DNA of 64,000 bases from Bradyrhizobium sp. 141 (GCF_023074055.1 NZ_JADPKR010000094.1:186001-250000), one strand, 5' to 3'; shown: positions 47,115-56,015, counted from the stretch's first letter. A program made the numbers and translations. The notes: generated from the sequence alone by a model not told the origin.

Positions 47115-47435
47115 ATGAACGATCGCGTGTCCAACAGTTCCGCCATGACGGAGTCCTCCGCGGTCGAGATCGAGATCGCGACCCGGAGGCTGACGGCGGC
47201 GCTCGACGCGCTCGAAAGCGCGGTGGAGCGGCGGCGCGACGCCGATCGCGACGAGAACGAGCTTGCGGCACGAATCCAGGCGCTCGGCGCGGATCGCTCG
47301 CGGCTTGCCGACGAGCTCGATGGCGCGCTGGTGAAGGCGCGCAAGCTCGAGCGCACCAACCGCGATATCTCCGACCGGCTGGATTCCGCGATCGTCACGA
47401 TACGCTCGGTGCTCGATACCGGAGAGGACGGATGA
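47115..47435 (+). CDS. DUF4164 family coiled-coil protein
   Basis: A 106-residue, highly charged, almost wholly helical protein with heptads from residue 20 to 95 (ALDALESAVERRRDADRDENELAARIQAL and onward). The family is restricted to alphaproteobacteria and normally lies directly before zapA. A four-base overlap (ATGA) with zapA indicates translational coupling and a possible joint role at the division site, where it might stand in for ZapB-like coiled coils. ATG 47115 and the in-frame ATG 47145 are both possible, and neither has a strong Shine-Dalgarno. Confidence 0.8.
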   Translation: MNDRVSNSSAMTESSAVEIEIATRRLTAALDALESAVERRRDADRDENELAARIQALGADRSRLADELDGALVKARKLERTNRDISDRLDSAIVTIRSVLDTGEDG

Positions 47436-47815
47436 GCCACATCAACGTCACCATCAATGGCCGGCAATACCGCATGGCCTGCGAGGAGGGCCAGGAGGTG
47501 CGGCTGCTCAAGCTCGCCGAAAGCCTGGAAACACGGATTCAATCGCTGCGCGGAAAATTCGGCGAGATCGGCGATGCGCGCCTCACCGTGATGGCGGCGC
47601 TGACCGTCTGCGACGAGCTGGTCGACGTCGGCAATCGTGTCCGCGCCATGGAGCAGGAGCTGACCGAACTTCGCGATTTCCGCAACGCCGCCGTCGAGCG
47701 CGCCAGGATGACGCAGACCGCGGTGGTGAATGCCCTGAACGCGGCGGCCGAGCGCATCGAGAAGTCGACCCAGGTCCTGAACCGGACCGTCGGCAACGGG
47801 ATTGCGATCGGGTAG
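47432..47815 (+). CDS. zapA: Cell division protein ZapA
   Basis: A 127-residue FtsZ-associated protein. The N-terminal domain has the conserved HINVTINGRQYRMACEEGQEVRLLKLAESLE (residues 3-33), and a C-terminal coiled coil follows (RVRAMEQELTELRDF, NALNAAAERIEKS). ZapA cross-links FtsZ protofilaments to stabilise the Z ring. The extended C-terminus beyond residue 95 is usual in Rhizobiales. Its start overlaps the DUF4164 stop. The order zapA, 6S RNA, 5-FCL downstream is widely conserved. Confidence 0.93.
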   Translation: MSHINVTINGRQYRMACEEGQEVRLLKLAESLETRIQSLRGKFGEIGDARLTVMAALTVCDELVDVGNRVRAMEQELTELRDFRNAAVERARMTQTAVVNALNAAAERIEKSTQVLNRTVGNGIAIG

Positions 47816-47853
47816 GGGCCGCGAGCCTCAATAGCCGCCGCGAAGTCGGTGCG

Positions 47854-47891
47854 CTCCCTCCCCCGCTTGCGGGGGAGGGTCGGGGAGGGAG
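47854..47891. repeat. Short GC-rich palindrome, family G (CTCCCTCCCCCGC / GCGGGGGAGGG)
   Basis: CCCTCCCCCGC-TT-GCGGGGGAGGG is a perfect hairpin followed by TCGGGGAGGGAG. It is a minimal copy of the element at 49778-49929 and lies just after the zapA stop. Confidence 0.7.
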
Positions 47892-47969
47892 CCCGCGGCG
47901 CGAGCAACTTGTCCAAACACCGTCCCGCCCTCTGTGTCGGGCTAGCGATTCGTCAGTATCGTTGTTACA

Positions 47970-48145
47970 TTGCGCGAGCGAGGCTGCGACGCGCGTCAGG
48001 AGCCATATATCCCCGGGGCCTTATCGATCCTTTAGGGAACTGTCCCTGGCCGGGCCCGTGGGCCCGGACATATGGTGCCCACCTACTTTCGTAGGGAACT
48101 CCGGGATCGAGTGCTTCAACGGCGTACGCGGCTTCGCACTGTTGT
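47970..48145 (+). ncRNA. ssrS: 6S RNA (candidate)
   Basis: The region sits between zapA and 5-formyltetrahydrofolate cyclo-ligase, the standard location of 6S RNA. It has no ORF and folds as expected. The closing stem GCGAGGCTGCG (47978-47988) pairs with CGCGGCTTCGC (48127-48137) over 11 positions, with two G-U pairs. A perfect apical hairpin CCGGGCCC-GT-GGGCCCGG is at 48050-48067. A small hairpin CCTAC-TTTC-GTAGG at 48081-48094 lies on the 3' side of the central region. 6S RNA mimics an open promoter and sequesters housekeeping RNA polymerase. Ends are approximate. Confidence 0.75.
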
Positions 48146-48194
48146 TTGCTTGGTTTGTGCCTGTCGAAACGACTGCGGCCAGTTCAACAGGTGG

Positions 48195-48337
48195 TGTCAT
48201 GCCCCCCGAGTGCGCAATTGCGCACGGGGACCGGGGCATCCAGTACGCCGCGGCCTTTGTGTGAATCACGACCGCCTCTGGAATACTGGATCACCCGCCC
48301 CAGTGCGCAAGGGCGCACAAGGCTGGTGATGACCTTG
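48195..48337. repeat. Palindromic intergenic repeat, family H (GGTGTCATGCCCC / GATGACC)
   Basis: Contains GTGCGCAATTGCGCAC and a second hairpin GTGCGCAAGGGCGCAC, with CATCCAGTA / TACTGGAT pairing across the centre. It lies in the leader of the 5-FCL gene, between 6S RNA and the start codon. Confidence 0.75.
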
Positions 48338-48350
48338 GGGGACCCAGCGC

Positions 48351-48947
48351 ATGTCCAATTCGAAAGCCGAACTCCGTGCCAAAGCCCTCGCGGCGCGTGA
48401 CGCGCTGAGCGAGAAGAAGCGCGCCGCCGCCGCGGCAAAGCTCGCCAAGCGCGGGCTGCCGTTCGACCTGCTGCCCGGCAGCATCATCTCCGGCTATTCG
48501 CCGATCCGCAGCGAGATCGATCCGATGCCGCTGCTCGCGAGGCTTGCCGAGGAGGGCGCAAAGTTGGCGCTGCCTTGCGTCACCGCACGGGGGCAATCGC
48601 TAATCTTCCGCATCTTCCATCCAAACGATCGGCTGATGCTCGGCCCGCTCGGCATTCCCGAGCCGTCGCCGGCAGCGGCCGAAGTCATTCCAGATATCAT
48701 GCTGACGCCGCTGGCCGCGTTCGACCGCCTTGGCCATCGCATCGGCTATGGTGCTGGGCATTACGATTTCACCTTCGCGCATTTGCGCAAGGCCAAAAAT
48801 ATCGTCGGCATCGGGCTCGCTTTTGCAGCGCAGGAGATCAAGGCGGTTCCGGCACTATCCCACGACGTCGCGCTGGATTATGTGCTAACCGAATCCGACG
48901 TGTTCGATTTCCGGAGTTCTGAAGTTGCGCATTCTCTTCGTGGGTGA
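48351..48947 (+). CDS. 5-formyltetrahydrofolate cyclo-ligase
   Basis: A 198-residue enzyme converting 5-formyl-THF to 5,10-methenyl-THF with ATP. The N-terminus SKAELRAKALAARDALSEKKRAAAA is typical, and the nucleotide and substrate motif is LTPLAAFDRLGHRIGYGAGHYDFTF (about 124-148). It follows 6S RNA, and in many bacteria the two are co-transcribed (E. coli ygfA). The 3' end overlaps the next gene by 23 bases. A purine-rich GGGGGACC lies before ATG 48351. Confidence 0.92.
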   Translation: MSNSKAELRAKALAARDALSEKKRAAAAAKLAKRGLPFDLLPGSIISGYSPIRSEIDPMPLLARLAEEGAKLALPCVTARGQSLIFRIFHPNDRLMLGPLGIPEPSPAAAEVIPDIMLTPLAAFDRLGHRIGYGAGHYDFTFAHLRKAKNIVGIGLAFAAQEIKAVPALSHDVALDYVLTESDVFDFRSSEVAHSLRG

Positions 48948-49749
48948 TGTCGTCGGCCGTAGCGGGCGGAACGCCATCGCCGAATATCTGCCCGGCATGG
49001 TCAAGGACTGGTCGCTCGATTTCGTCGTCGTCAACGGCGAGAATTCCGCCGGCGGCTTCGGCATCACGGAAGCGATCTATCAGGAGTTTCTCGATGCCGG
49101 CGCCGACGCGGTGACGCTCGGCAACCATTCCTGGGACCAGCGCGAAGCCCTGGTGTTCATCGAGCGTGCCGAGCGCCTGGTGCGTCCCGCAAACTATCCG
49201 CGCGGCACGCCCGGCCGCGGCGCCGCCTTGGTCGAGACCAAGAACGGCAAGCATGCGCTGGTGGTCAACGCTTTGGGCCGCGTCTTCATGACCCCGTTCG
49301 ACGATCCCTTTGCAGCGCTGGAGCGCGAGCTCGGCGCCTGCCCGCTCGGCGTTGCCGCCGATGCGATCGTCGTCGACTTCCATTGCGAAGCGAGCAGCGA
49401 GAAGCAGGGCATCGGCTTCTTCTGCGACGGCCGCGCCAGCCTCGTCGTCGGCACCCATACCCATGTGCCGACCGCCGACCATCAGATCCTCAACGGCGGC
49501 ACCGCCTACATGACCGATGCCGGCATGACCGGCGACTACGATTCCATCATCGGCATGCAGAAGGAAGAGCCGCTGCGCAGGTTCACGTCGGGAATTCCGT
49601 CAGGCCGCTTCGAGCCGGCCGCTGGTGCGGCAACACTCAGCGGCGTCGCGGTGGAGACGGATGACGCGACGGGCCTCGCACTGCGGGTCGCTCCGGTGCG
49701 TGTGGGTGGAAGGCTGGAGCCGGCGACGCCGAGATTCTGGTTGAGTTGA
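48925..49749 (+). CDS. YmdB-type metallophosphoesterase (TIGR00282 family)
   Basis: A 274-residue dinuclear-metal phosphoesterase; Bacillus YmdB is a cyclic-nucleotide phosphodiesterase. Metal ligands are visible in order: FVGDVVGRSGR, VVNGENSAGGFG, LGNHSWDQ, VDFHCEAS and GTHTHVPTADHQIL. The start is TTG at 48925 with GGAG nine bases upstream, inside the end of the 5-FCL gene, so translation is probably coupled. The substrate in this organism is not known. Confidence 0.9.
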   Translation: MRILFVGDVVGRSGRNAIAEYLPGMVKDWSLDFVVVNGENSAGGFGITEAIYQEFLDAGADAVTLGNHSWDQREALVFIERAERLVRPANYPRGTPGRGAALVETKNGKHALVVNALGRVFMTPFDDPFAALERELGACPLGVAADAIVVDFHCEASSEKQGIGFFCDGRASLVVGTHTHVPTADHQILNGGTAYMTDAGMTGDYDSIIGMQKEEPLRRFTSGIPSGRFEPAAGAATLSGVAVETDDATGLALRVAPVRVGGRLEPATPRFWLS

Positions 49750-49777
49750 ATTCTTCGCGCAGCATTCACGGTGCACC

Positions 49778-49929
49778 CTCGCCCCTTGCGGGAGAGGGTG
49801 GCTTGTCGCGTAAGCGGCGAGACGGGTGAGGGGTCTCTCTCCGCGCGCGAAACTGCCTGTTGTGTTCGCGGATAGATACCCCTCATCCGGCGCTTCGCGC
49901 CACCTTCTCCCGCAAGGGGAGAAGGGGTA
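49778..49929. repeat. Palindromic repeat, family G, followed by a gene-free spacer
   Basis: Starts CTCGCCCCTTGCGGGAGAGGG and ends CTTCTCCCGCAAGGGGAGAAGGGG; inner arms are GGGTGAGGGG / CCCCTCATCC. From 49930 to 50244 no gene, strong hairpin or other repeat is recognised. Confidence 0.85.
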
Positions 49930-50244
49930 GCGGTGTTTGCGGCGAGACTACTCCGGCTCGACAATGCACCATCAGGCGTGTGGCGAGTAGTCATTTCGGA
50001 ATATTCGCACTATGCCCCTGTTTTGCCCGACGGGTCAAGTGCGGGCGCATCGCCTCTTCTCCGTCGGGAAGAGCTGAAACCGCTGACAGCCGACCGGGTC
50101 TGATTTCATGGCGCGTCGGAGCACCTAGGCCGACGATTTCGCCATGCGCCTAAGCCATTGATTCCGCATACCCCGGCTACTGTGCATGGGGTTGTTTTCG
50201 AGTTTTTGTTTCAGGGATACCGGAGCGCCGTCGCGCGCCGGCCG

Positions 50245-51669
50245 TCAGCTCTGCCGAAAACCCATCCGGAAGGCGCCCCAGTGCTTGCCGCGGATCACGA
50301 TCGGCGAGGACAGATCCTTCATCAGCACGAACTGTCCGCCGCCCATGTCGCGGCGGTAGGTCTGGAGCAGGAACGGCTTGGTGTTCGCCGCAACCTTCTT
50401 CACCGCGCGATCGGTGAACAGGCGGCGGTTGCGGCAGTTGGCGTTATTCCAGACCGGGTCCTTGCCCTGCGGCAGGCGGTAGTTCGGGTTGTGGGTCGGC
50501 AGATAGCCGCCCTTGGCCCAGGCGACGCAGAACACGATGCGGGGATCGGATTTCTGGATCGGGTCCTGGATCGCGGGCAGCACGCGATCGGTGAAGTCGA
50601 CGTAGTTGGTGAGGTATTGTTTTGGATCGGTGCCGGGGATCTCGCGGTAAGTCTCGTCCATGAGCCGGTCGAGCGTGATGTCGCCGCGGTCGATCGCGGC
50701 CTCGAACTCGGCCGAGATCCGCTTCGCGGTCTCGACGACGACGCGGATCAGCGGTGCGTCCGATGTCTCCACGCCGCTGTCTGCGATCAGCGCGATCAGG
50801 CCTTCGGAGGTGTCGAGCAGCTTTGTCACCCGCTGATCGGCGCTCCTGAGATCGCGAGAGGAGAGGTCGACGCCCTTGGCGAGTTCGTTCAGCTCGCTGA
50901 TGACGGTGTCGCAATGTCCGAGATTGGACGTCGCCGCGCGCGTGACGCTGCCGATCTCCGCTTCCACGGAGGCAAAGCCCTGCTGGACCCGCGAGATGAT
51001 GCCGGAGATCTGCTGGGCCCCTTCCCCGGCGGTCTTGGCGCGTTGCGAAGCGTCGCTGCTTTCGCCGATCAGGCCTTCGATCTGGCCGTCGAGATCGCGC
51101 ACGGTGTCGGAGATCTGATGCGTGGCCTGGCGGGTGGCTTCCGCGAGGTTCTTCACCTCGCTTGCGACCACCGCGAAGCCGCGGCCGGCGTTGCCGGCGC
51201 GGGCGGCTTCGATGGTTGCGTTCAGCGCCAGCAGATTGGTCTGCTTCGCGATCGCCTCGATCGAGCCGGAGACTTTCGCGACCTGCGCCAGCGCCGACCC
51301 GACGGCGCTGAGGCGCGCTTCGATGCGCTCCACCGCTGCGACGAGCTCGGAGATGTGGTTGACCGCGGTGTCGACGGCGCTGCGCGACTGCGCGATCTCG
51401 CCGACCGCCGCGGACGTGGTCGTTTGCACGGCCTGCGATGCATTGGCGATATCGTGGTTGGCCGAGACCATCGTCTCGGCCGTCTCCTGCAGATGGTGGA
51501 ACCGTTCCGACTGGCCTGCGACGCGGTTTGCGACTTCCTGGACGTTGCCGGCAATATCGGCGAGTTCCACGCCGAGGCCGCCGATGCGGTCGGCAAGCTG
51601 ATCAATCAGCCGTTCAGCCAGCGTGCGATTCGAGCCGGTGTCCATGACGGCAAGTTGTACGACGGACAT
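50245..51669 (-). CDS. Soluble methyl-accepting chemotaxis protein with C-terminal sensory domain
   Basis: A 474-residue chemoreceptor lacking any membrane helix. The signalling hairpin tip is IEAIAKQTNLLALNATIEAARAGNAGRGFAVVASEVKNLAE (about 138-178). The C-terminal 150 residues form a Cache-like or related ligand domain (DETYREIPGTDPKQYLTNYVDF, NRRLFTDRAVKKVAANTKPF, YRRDMGGGQFVLMKDLSSPIVIRGKHWGAFRMGF). The sensor at the C-terminus rather than the N-terminus implies cytosolic ligand sensing. The neighbouring receptor shares this domain. Confidence 0.88.
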   Translation of the reverse strand: MSVVQLAVMDTGSNRTLAERLIDQLADRIGGLGVELADIAGNVQEVANRVAGQSERFHHLQETAETMVSANHDIANASQAVQTTTSAAVGEIAQSRSAVDTAVNHISELVAAVERIEARLSAVGSALAQVAKVSGSIEAIAKQTNLLALNATIEAARAGNAGRGFAVVASEVKNLAEATRQATHQISDTVRDLDGQIEGLIGESSDASQRAKTAGEGAQQISGIISRVQQGFASVEAEIGSVTRAATSNLGHCDTVISELNELAKGVDLSSRDLRSADQRVTKLLDTSEGLIALIADSGVETSDAPLIRVVVETAKRISAEFEAAIDRGDITLDRLMDETYREIPGTDPKQYLTNYVDFTDRVLPAIQDPIQKSDPRIVFCVAWAKGGYLPTHNPNYRLPQGKDPVWNNANCRNRRLFTDRAVKKVAANTKPFLLQTYRRDMGGGQFVLMKDLSSPIVIRGKHWGAFRMGFRQS

Positions 51670-51777
51670 GTTCGATGAGTCCTCCAGTCAGAGCCGCAAC
51701 CCGGCTCACGGCGGCATTCCCATTCCAATTTCGATCTTAAGGGATGATTCGCGCTCGGCGTCTTGCCTGAGCGTGCA

Positions 51778-53526
51778 CTACAGTTTGTAAGCCGTGCGGA
51801 ATCCACCCCAGTGACGGCCCTGCACGCGGATCGCGACGTCGATCTCCCGCATCATGACGGTGTTCCCGTTGCCCATGTCGCGCGCATAACTCTGGACAAG
51901 ATACGATCGCAGGTTGCGTGCGGCCGCCAACCCCGCCGGATCGTTGAATATCCGCCGGTTGCGGCTGTTGGCCGTGTTCCAGGCCACGTCGCCCGGCCGT
52001 TGCAGATGTGAATAGATCTTGTTGTGCACCGGCAGGAAGCCGTTGCGGTCGACCATGGCGCAGAACGCCATGCGCTGGTCCTTCGCCAGGAACGATTCCT
52101 GGAACGGCGGCAGGGCGCGGTCGGCCCAGTCGAGATATTTCGTGCGGTATTGCTGGGGATTGGTTCCGGCGATTTCGACATAATCGGTATCGAAGAGGTC
52201 GTCGATCTTGACCTCGCCGCGCGCAACCGCCTGTTCAAATATCTTCGTCAGCGCGTTGCCCGCCTCCATGGCGCGGGTCACGAACTCCGTGTTCTCCTCA
52301 TGGATCGACCAGAGCCTGTCCTCGATCTTCTCGCGGAGCTCGGCATTGGGGCTGGCGAATTGCGCGCGGGCGCCGGCCTTGGATTGCTCGATCACGCGCA
52401 GACGGCAGGCGCCGACGTTTTCGAGCGTGCCTTCGATCATCGCTTGCGGTGTGAGCCGGCCTGCGTCCGCGCCGCCGATCAACACGCCGTCCATCGAGAT
52501 TTCATAGACCGGCATCACGGCGTGCGCGCTCTCGAACTTGAGATGGCAGGGCAGCCGTTCGGTCTTGCGGCGGTCGTCGTGCTCGCTCTGGCGGAGCAGC
52601 ACGGCGCAACGCGATTTCAGCTTTTGAGCAAAAGTGGTGACGGCCTTGCCGGCACTGGCGACGTTTTCGCCATGGCTCTCGGCCGCCTTGGTCGCGGCAT
52701 CGATCTCGGCGGCGCTCTCGCCGACCGAGACGATGAACTCCGAGGCGCTGGCGGCATTGCCGGAAACTTCGCTGGTGGTGGCGTTCTGTTCGGCGACCGC
52801 GCCGTTGACGGTCTCGAACACCGGGCGAATCGCCTCGATCGCCTGCGAAATGCGGTGCACGGCATCCGCAGAGCCGGCGGCGTCGCGCTGGAGTGCGTCG
52901 ATCTTCTTTGTGATCTCTTCCGTCGCGCCTTGCGTCTGCACCGCGAGGGCCTTGACCTCGGTGGCGACGACCGCGAAGCCCTTGCCGGCAGCGCCTGCGC
53001 GCGCGGCCTCGATGGTCGAGTTGAGCGCGAGCAGCGTGGTCTGCCGCGCGATCTGCGCGATCAGATTGACGACGTTGCCGATGGCGGCAGAGGATTCGCG
53101 CAAGCGATCGACATTGGCGCGGGCTTCCTGCGCGGCGGCGCTGGCCTCGTCGGCGAGCTTGCCGGCCTCGCGGACCTGCGCCCCGATGCCCAGCGCGGAC
53201 TGGGTGAACTTGTCGGCGGCATGGGCGAAGGTCGAGGCGGTCGATTGCGCGGCATTGGTGCGGCCGGTCAGGGCATCGGTGCGGTCGCGGATGGCGGCAA
53301 GCGTCGTCGCGGTCGCCTCGGCGCCCCCAGCCACCGAATTGGCGGCGCGTTCGAGCTGGCGGATCATCGCGCCGAGTTCGAGTTCCAGCAATTCGAGGAT
53401 TTCCCGGGCCGAATCGCTTTCGGCCGTGGCAACGGGCTCGGAATTGGCAACCGGCTGCGCAGCCTGCGGGGCCGGCGCAGGCGCAGCCGCCTCCGGCAGA
53501 CGCTTCCGAAATAGTCCGAACGCCAT
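51778..53526 (-). CDS. Soluble chemotaxis receptor with PilZ-like and C-terminal sensory domains
   Basis: A 582-residue protein. The N-terminal helical MCP signalling part has the tip LIAQIARQTTLLALNSTIEAARAGAAGKGFAVVATEVKALA (about 155-195). A PilZ-like segment follows (about 315-400: DDRRKTERLPCHLKF, then VYEISMDGVLIGG). The C-terminus (about 430-582) matches the sensor of the neighbouring receptor (NRRIFNDPAGLAAARNLRSYLVQSYARDMGNGNTV, IRVQGRHWGGFRTAY). In PilZ, RxxxR and (D/N)xSxxG bind c-di-GMP; here the second reads EISMDG, so binding is plausible but untested. ATG 53526 is preferred over the adjacent GTG. Confidence 0.87.
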   Translation of the reverse strand: MAFGLFRKRLPEAAAPAPAPQAAQPVANSEPVATAESDSAREILELLELELGAMIRQLERAANSVAGGAEATATTLAAIRDRTDALTGRTNAAQSTASTFAHAADKFTQSALGIGAQVREAGKLADEASAAAQEARANVDRLRESSAAIGNVVNLIAQIARQTTLLALNSTIEAARAGAAGKGFAVVATEVKALAVQTQGATEEITKKIDALQRDAAGSADAVHRISQAIEAIRPVFETVNGAVAEQNATTSEVSGNAASASEFIVSVGESAAEIDAATKAAESHGENVASAGKAVTTFAQKLKSRCAVLLRQSEHDDRRKTERLPCHLKFESAHAVMPVYEISMDGVLIGGADAGRLTPQAMIEGTLENVGACRLRVIEQSKAGARAQFASPNAELREKIEDRLWSIHEENTEFVTRAMEAGNALTKIFEQAVARGEVKIDDLFDTDYVEIAGTNPQQYRTKYLDWADRALPPFQESFLAKDQRMAFCAMVDRNGFLPVHNKIYSHLQRPGDVAWNTANSRNRRIFNDPAGLAAARNLRSYLVQSYARDMGNGNTVMMREIDVAIRVQGRHWGGFRTAYKL

Positions 53527-53749
53527 CACGTCTCTCTTGTCGTGGAACGGGCGGACGCTATTTTCGCAGGCTGGAATGAAATCAGGGTTAACGATGCCCG
53601 ACCTCTAGGCACGGACCATTACGGCGGCTACCTCTACAGTGCTACCTTAAGGCAACCAGAGCCCTTTGATTCCGGTCGGTCGGCGGCCTATAAGCCGCGC
53701 TTCCCACCCCATCGGCGACCGATTCCAAAGACCATTCAAGAGACCACGC

Positions 53750-54496
53750 ATGGCCGGACATTCCCAATTCAAGAACATCATGCACCGCAAGGGGCGGCAG
53801 GATGCCCAGAAGTCGAAGCTGTTCGGCAAGCTGGCGCGGGAAATCACCGTCGCTGCCAAGCTGGGCACGCCCGACCCCAACATGAACCCGCGCCTGCGCG
53901 CCGCCATCATCGCGGCGCGCCAGGAGAACATGCCGAAGGACAATATCGAGCGCGCCGTCAAGAAGGCGCTCGGCAATGAGGGCGAGAACTATGACGAGAT
54001 CCGCTACGAGGGCTATGGCCCCGGTGGCGTCGCCGTCATCGTCGAGGCGTTGACCGACAACCGCAACCGCGCCGCCTCCGACATCCGCTCCTTCTTCACC
54101 AAATCGGGCGGGAATCTCGGCGAAACCGGCTCGGTCTCCTTCATGTTCGACCGCACCGGAATCATTGAATACGACCGCAGTGTCGCCTCCGACGACGCCG
54201 TGCTCGATGCCGCGATCGAGGCCGGCGCCGACGACGTCGTCTCCGGCGAAGGCGGTCACGAGATCTACGCCTCGACCGAAGGTTATCGCGACGTCGCCAA
54301 GGCGCTGGAAGCCAAGTTCGGCGAGCCGCGCAAGGCCGCGCTGATCTGGAAGCCGCAGAACACTGTTACGGTCGACGACGAGACCGGCGAGAAGCTGCTC
54401 AAGCTGATGGATTTGCTCAACGAGCATGACGACGTCCAGCACGTCTACGCCAATTTCGAGGTGTCGGACGCGCTGATGGCGAAGATGGCCGGGTAG
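53750..54496 (+). CDS. yebC: YebC/PmpR family DNA-binding or translation regulator
   Basis: A 248-residue protein beginning AGHSQFKNIMHRKGRQDAQKSKLFGKLAREI, the diagnostic start of the family, with NPRLRAAIIAARQENMPKDNIERAVKKA and YEGYGPGGVAVIVEALTDNRNRA following. YebC proteins act as transcriptional regulators (PmpR) and, in recent work, as factors relieving ribosome stalling. The order yebC-ruvC-ruvA-ruvB is conserved. ATG 53750 is the family start. Confidence 0.95.
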   Translation: MAGHSQFKNIMHRKGRQDAQKSKLFGKLAREITVAAKLGTPDPNMNPRLRAAIIAARQENMPKDNIERAVKKALGNEGENYDEIRYEGYGPGGVAVIVEALTDNRNRAASDIRSFFTKSGGNLGETGSVSFMFDRTGIIEYDRSVASDDAVLDAAIEAGADDVVSGEGGHEIYASTEGYRDVAKALEAKFGEPRKAALIWKPQNTVTVDDETGEKLLKLMDLLNEHDDVQHVYANFEVSDALMAKMAG

Positions 54497-54504
54497 GGCC
54501 GTTC

Positions 54505-54637
54505 TCGTGTCCCGGACGCGCTGCAGCGTGAAACGCTGCTGCGCAGAACCGGGACCACGGCGCCTCAAGGACCGGTCGCAACATGGGCCCCGGTTCTGCG
54601 ACGCATCACTTCGTGCTGCGTCGCGCCCGGGGCACGA
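54505..54637. repeat. Palindromic intergenic repeat, family C, between yebC and ruvC
   Basis: CTCGTGTCCCGGACGCGCTGCAG...GCGCCCGGGGCACGACACC with inner hairpins AACCGGGACC and GGCCCCGGTT. It fills the yebC-ruvC spacer. Confidence 0.8.
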
Positions 54638-54708
54638 CACCCCACTTCCCCTGTTACTTCCGTTCTGTTTCTGTTTCCCCCACGGCAGCCAGCCGCTATC
54701 ACTGGCCC

Positions 54709-55236
54709 ATGACTGCGCTCCCGATTCGTGGCCCCGTTCGCATCATCGGCATCGACCCCGGCCTGCGCCGCACCGGCTGGGGCGTGATCGAGGCCGAGGG
54801 CAATCGTTTGATCTACGTCGCTTGTGGGTCGGTGGAACCGCCGGACGATCTGCCGCTGGCGAGCCGGCTGCTCGCGATCCATGAAGGGCTTGCGGCCGTC
54901 CTGTCCAGCCACCAGCCGATGGAAGCAGCGGTCGAGCAGACCTTTGTGAACAAGGACGGCGTTGCGACGCTGAAGCTCGGCCAGGCCCGCGGCGTCGCCA
55001 TGCTGGCGCCCGCGATGTTCGGCATCTCTGTCGCCGAATATGCGCCGAACCAGGTCAAGAAGACCGTGGTCGGCGCCGGGCACGCCGACAAGCACCAGAT
55101 CGCGATGATGCTGAAGATTTTGCTGCCCAAGGCCGAGCCGCCGTCCGCGGATGCCGCCGACGCGCTCGCCATCGCCATCACCCACGCCCATCACCGCCAG
55201 AGCACGGCGCTCAGGCTGAAGGTGGTGGGGATATGA
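54709..55236 (+). CDS. ruvC: Crossover junction endodeoxyribonuclease RuvC
   Basis: A 175-residue Holliday-junction resolvase. Metal-binding acidic residues are visible in RIIGIDPGLRRTGWG (first Asp), AVEQTFVNKD (Glu) and SADAADALAIAITH (two Asp). LKLGQARGVAM is another family block. ATG 54709 is chosen because conservation begins at RGPVRIIGIDPG; the frame is open into the upstream repeat. It works with RuvAB, encoded downstream. Confidence 0.96.
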   Translation: MTALPIRGPVRIIGIDPGLRRTGWGVIEAEGNRLIYVACGSVEPPDDLPLASRLLAIHEGLAAVLSSHQPMEAAVEQTFVNKDGVATLKLGQARGVAMLAPAMFGISVAEYAPNQVKKTVVGAGHADKHQIAMMLKILLPKAEPPSADAADALAIAITHAHHRQSTALRLKVVGI

Positions 55237-55258
55237 TCGTTGGCCCCATCTCGCCGTC

Positions 55259-55344
55259 GTCATGCCCGGCCTTGTGCCGGGAATCCACGTTCTTTCTTGC
55301 CGGTATCGAAGACGTGGATGGCCGGGACAAGCCCGGCCATGACG
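55259..55344. repeat. Palindromic intergenic repeat, family D, between ruvC and ruvA
   Basis: GTCATGCCCGGCCTTGTGCCGG...and...GGCCGGGACAAGCCCGGCCATGAC, with central arms CCACGT / ACGTGG. Related to 41003-41088. Confidence 0.88.
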
Positions 55345-55378
55345 AGAGAGAAGTGTCTGCCGCGATCGAGGACTCGAG

Positions 55379-55996
55379 ATGATCGGCAAGCTCAAGGGCC
55401 TGATCGATTCCTACGGCGAGGATTTCGTCATCCTCGACGTCGGTGGTGTCGGCTATCAGGTGCATTGCTCGGCGCGCACCTTGCAGCATCTGCCCTCGCC
55501 TGGCGAAGCGGCCGTGTTGTCGATCGAGACCTATGTTCGCGAGGACCAGATCAAGCTGTTCGGCTTCCGCACCGATCAGGAGCGCGAATGGTTTCGCCTG
55601 CTCCAGACCGTGCAGGGCGTCGGCGCCAAGGTCGCGCTCGCGGTGCTCGGCACGCTGGCGCCGTCCGATCTCGCCAACGCCATCGCGCTGCGCGACAAGG
55701 CTGCGGTGGCACGCACGCCCGGGGTCGGGCCAAAGGTTGCCGAGCGCATCGTCACCGAATTGAAGGACAAGGCGCCGGCCTTCGCCAATGTCGATCCAGC
55801 CGTCGTGCACCTCGCCGGCGCCGTCGACGACCAGCGCGCACCGCGGCCCGTTGCCGACGCCATTTCCGCACTGGTCAATCTCGGCTACGGCCAGCCGCAG
55901 GCCGCCGCGGCCATCGCATCGGCATCGCGCAGTGCGGGTGAGGGCGCCGAAACGGCGCAGCTCATTCGGTTGGGATTGAAGGAACTCGCGAAGTGA
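55379..55996 (+). CDS. ruvA: Holliday junction branch migration protein RuvA
   Basis: A 205-residue junction-binding protein. Domain I starts MIGKLKGLIDSYGEDFVILDVGGVGYQVHCS, domain II holds the helix-hairpin-helix motifs LLQTVQGVGAKVALAVLG and TPGVGPKVAERIVTELK, and the C-terminal RuvB-contacting domain (ADAISALVNLGYGQPQAAAAIASA) is intact. Spacing to ruvC is 140 bases, taken up mostly by a repeat. Confidence 0.96.
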   Translation: MIGKLKGLIDSYGEDFVILDVGGVGYQVHCSARTLQHLPSPGEAAVLSIETYVREDQIKLFGFRTDQEREWFRLLQTVQGVGAKVALAVLGTLAPSDLANAIALRDKAAVARTPGVGPKVAERIVTELKDKAPAFANVDPAVVHLAGAVDDQRAPRPVADAISALVNLGYGQPQAAAAIASASRSAGEGAETAQLIRLGLKELAK

Positions 55997-56015
55997 CCGC
56001 GTCGATGGTCGAGCT

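Noticed and set aside
47854..47891. Hairpin after zapA considered as a terminator
   Set aside because: It lacks a T-run and belongs to a repeat family seen again at 49778.
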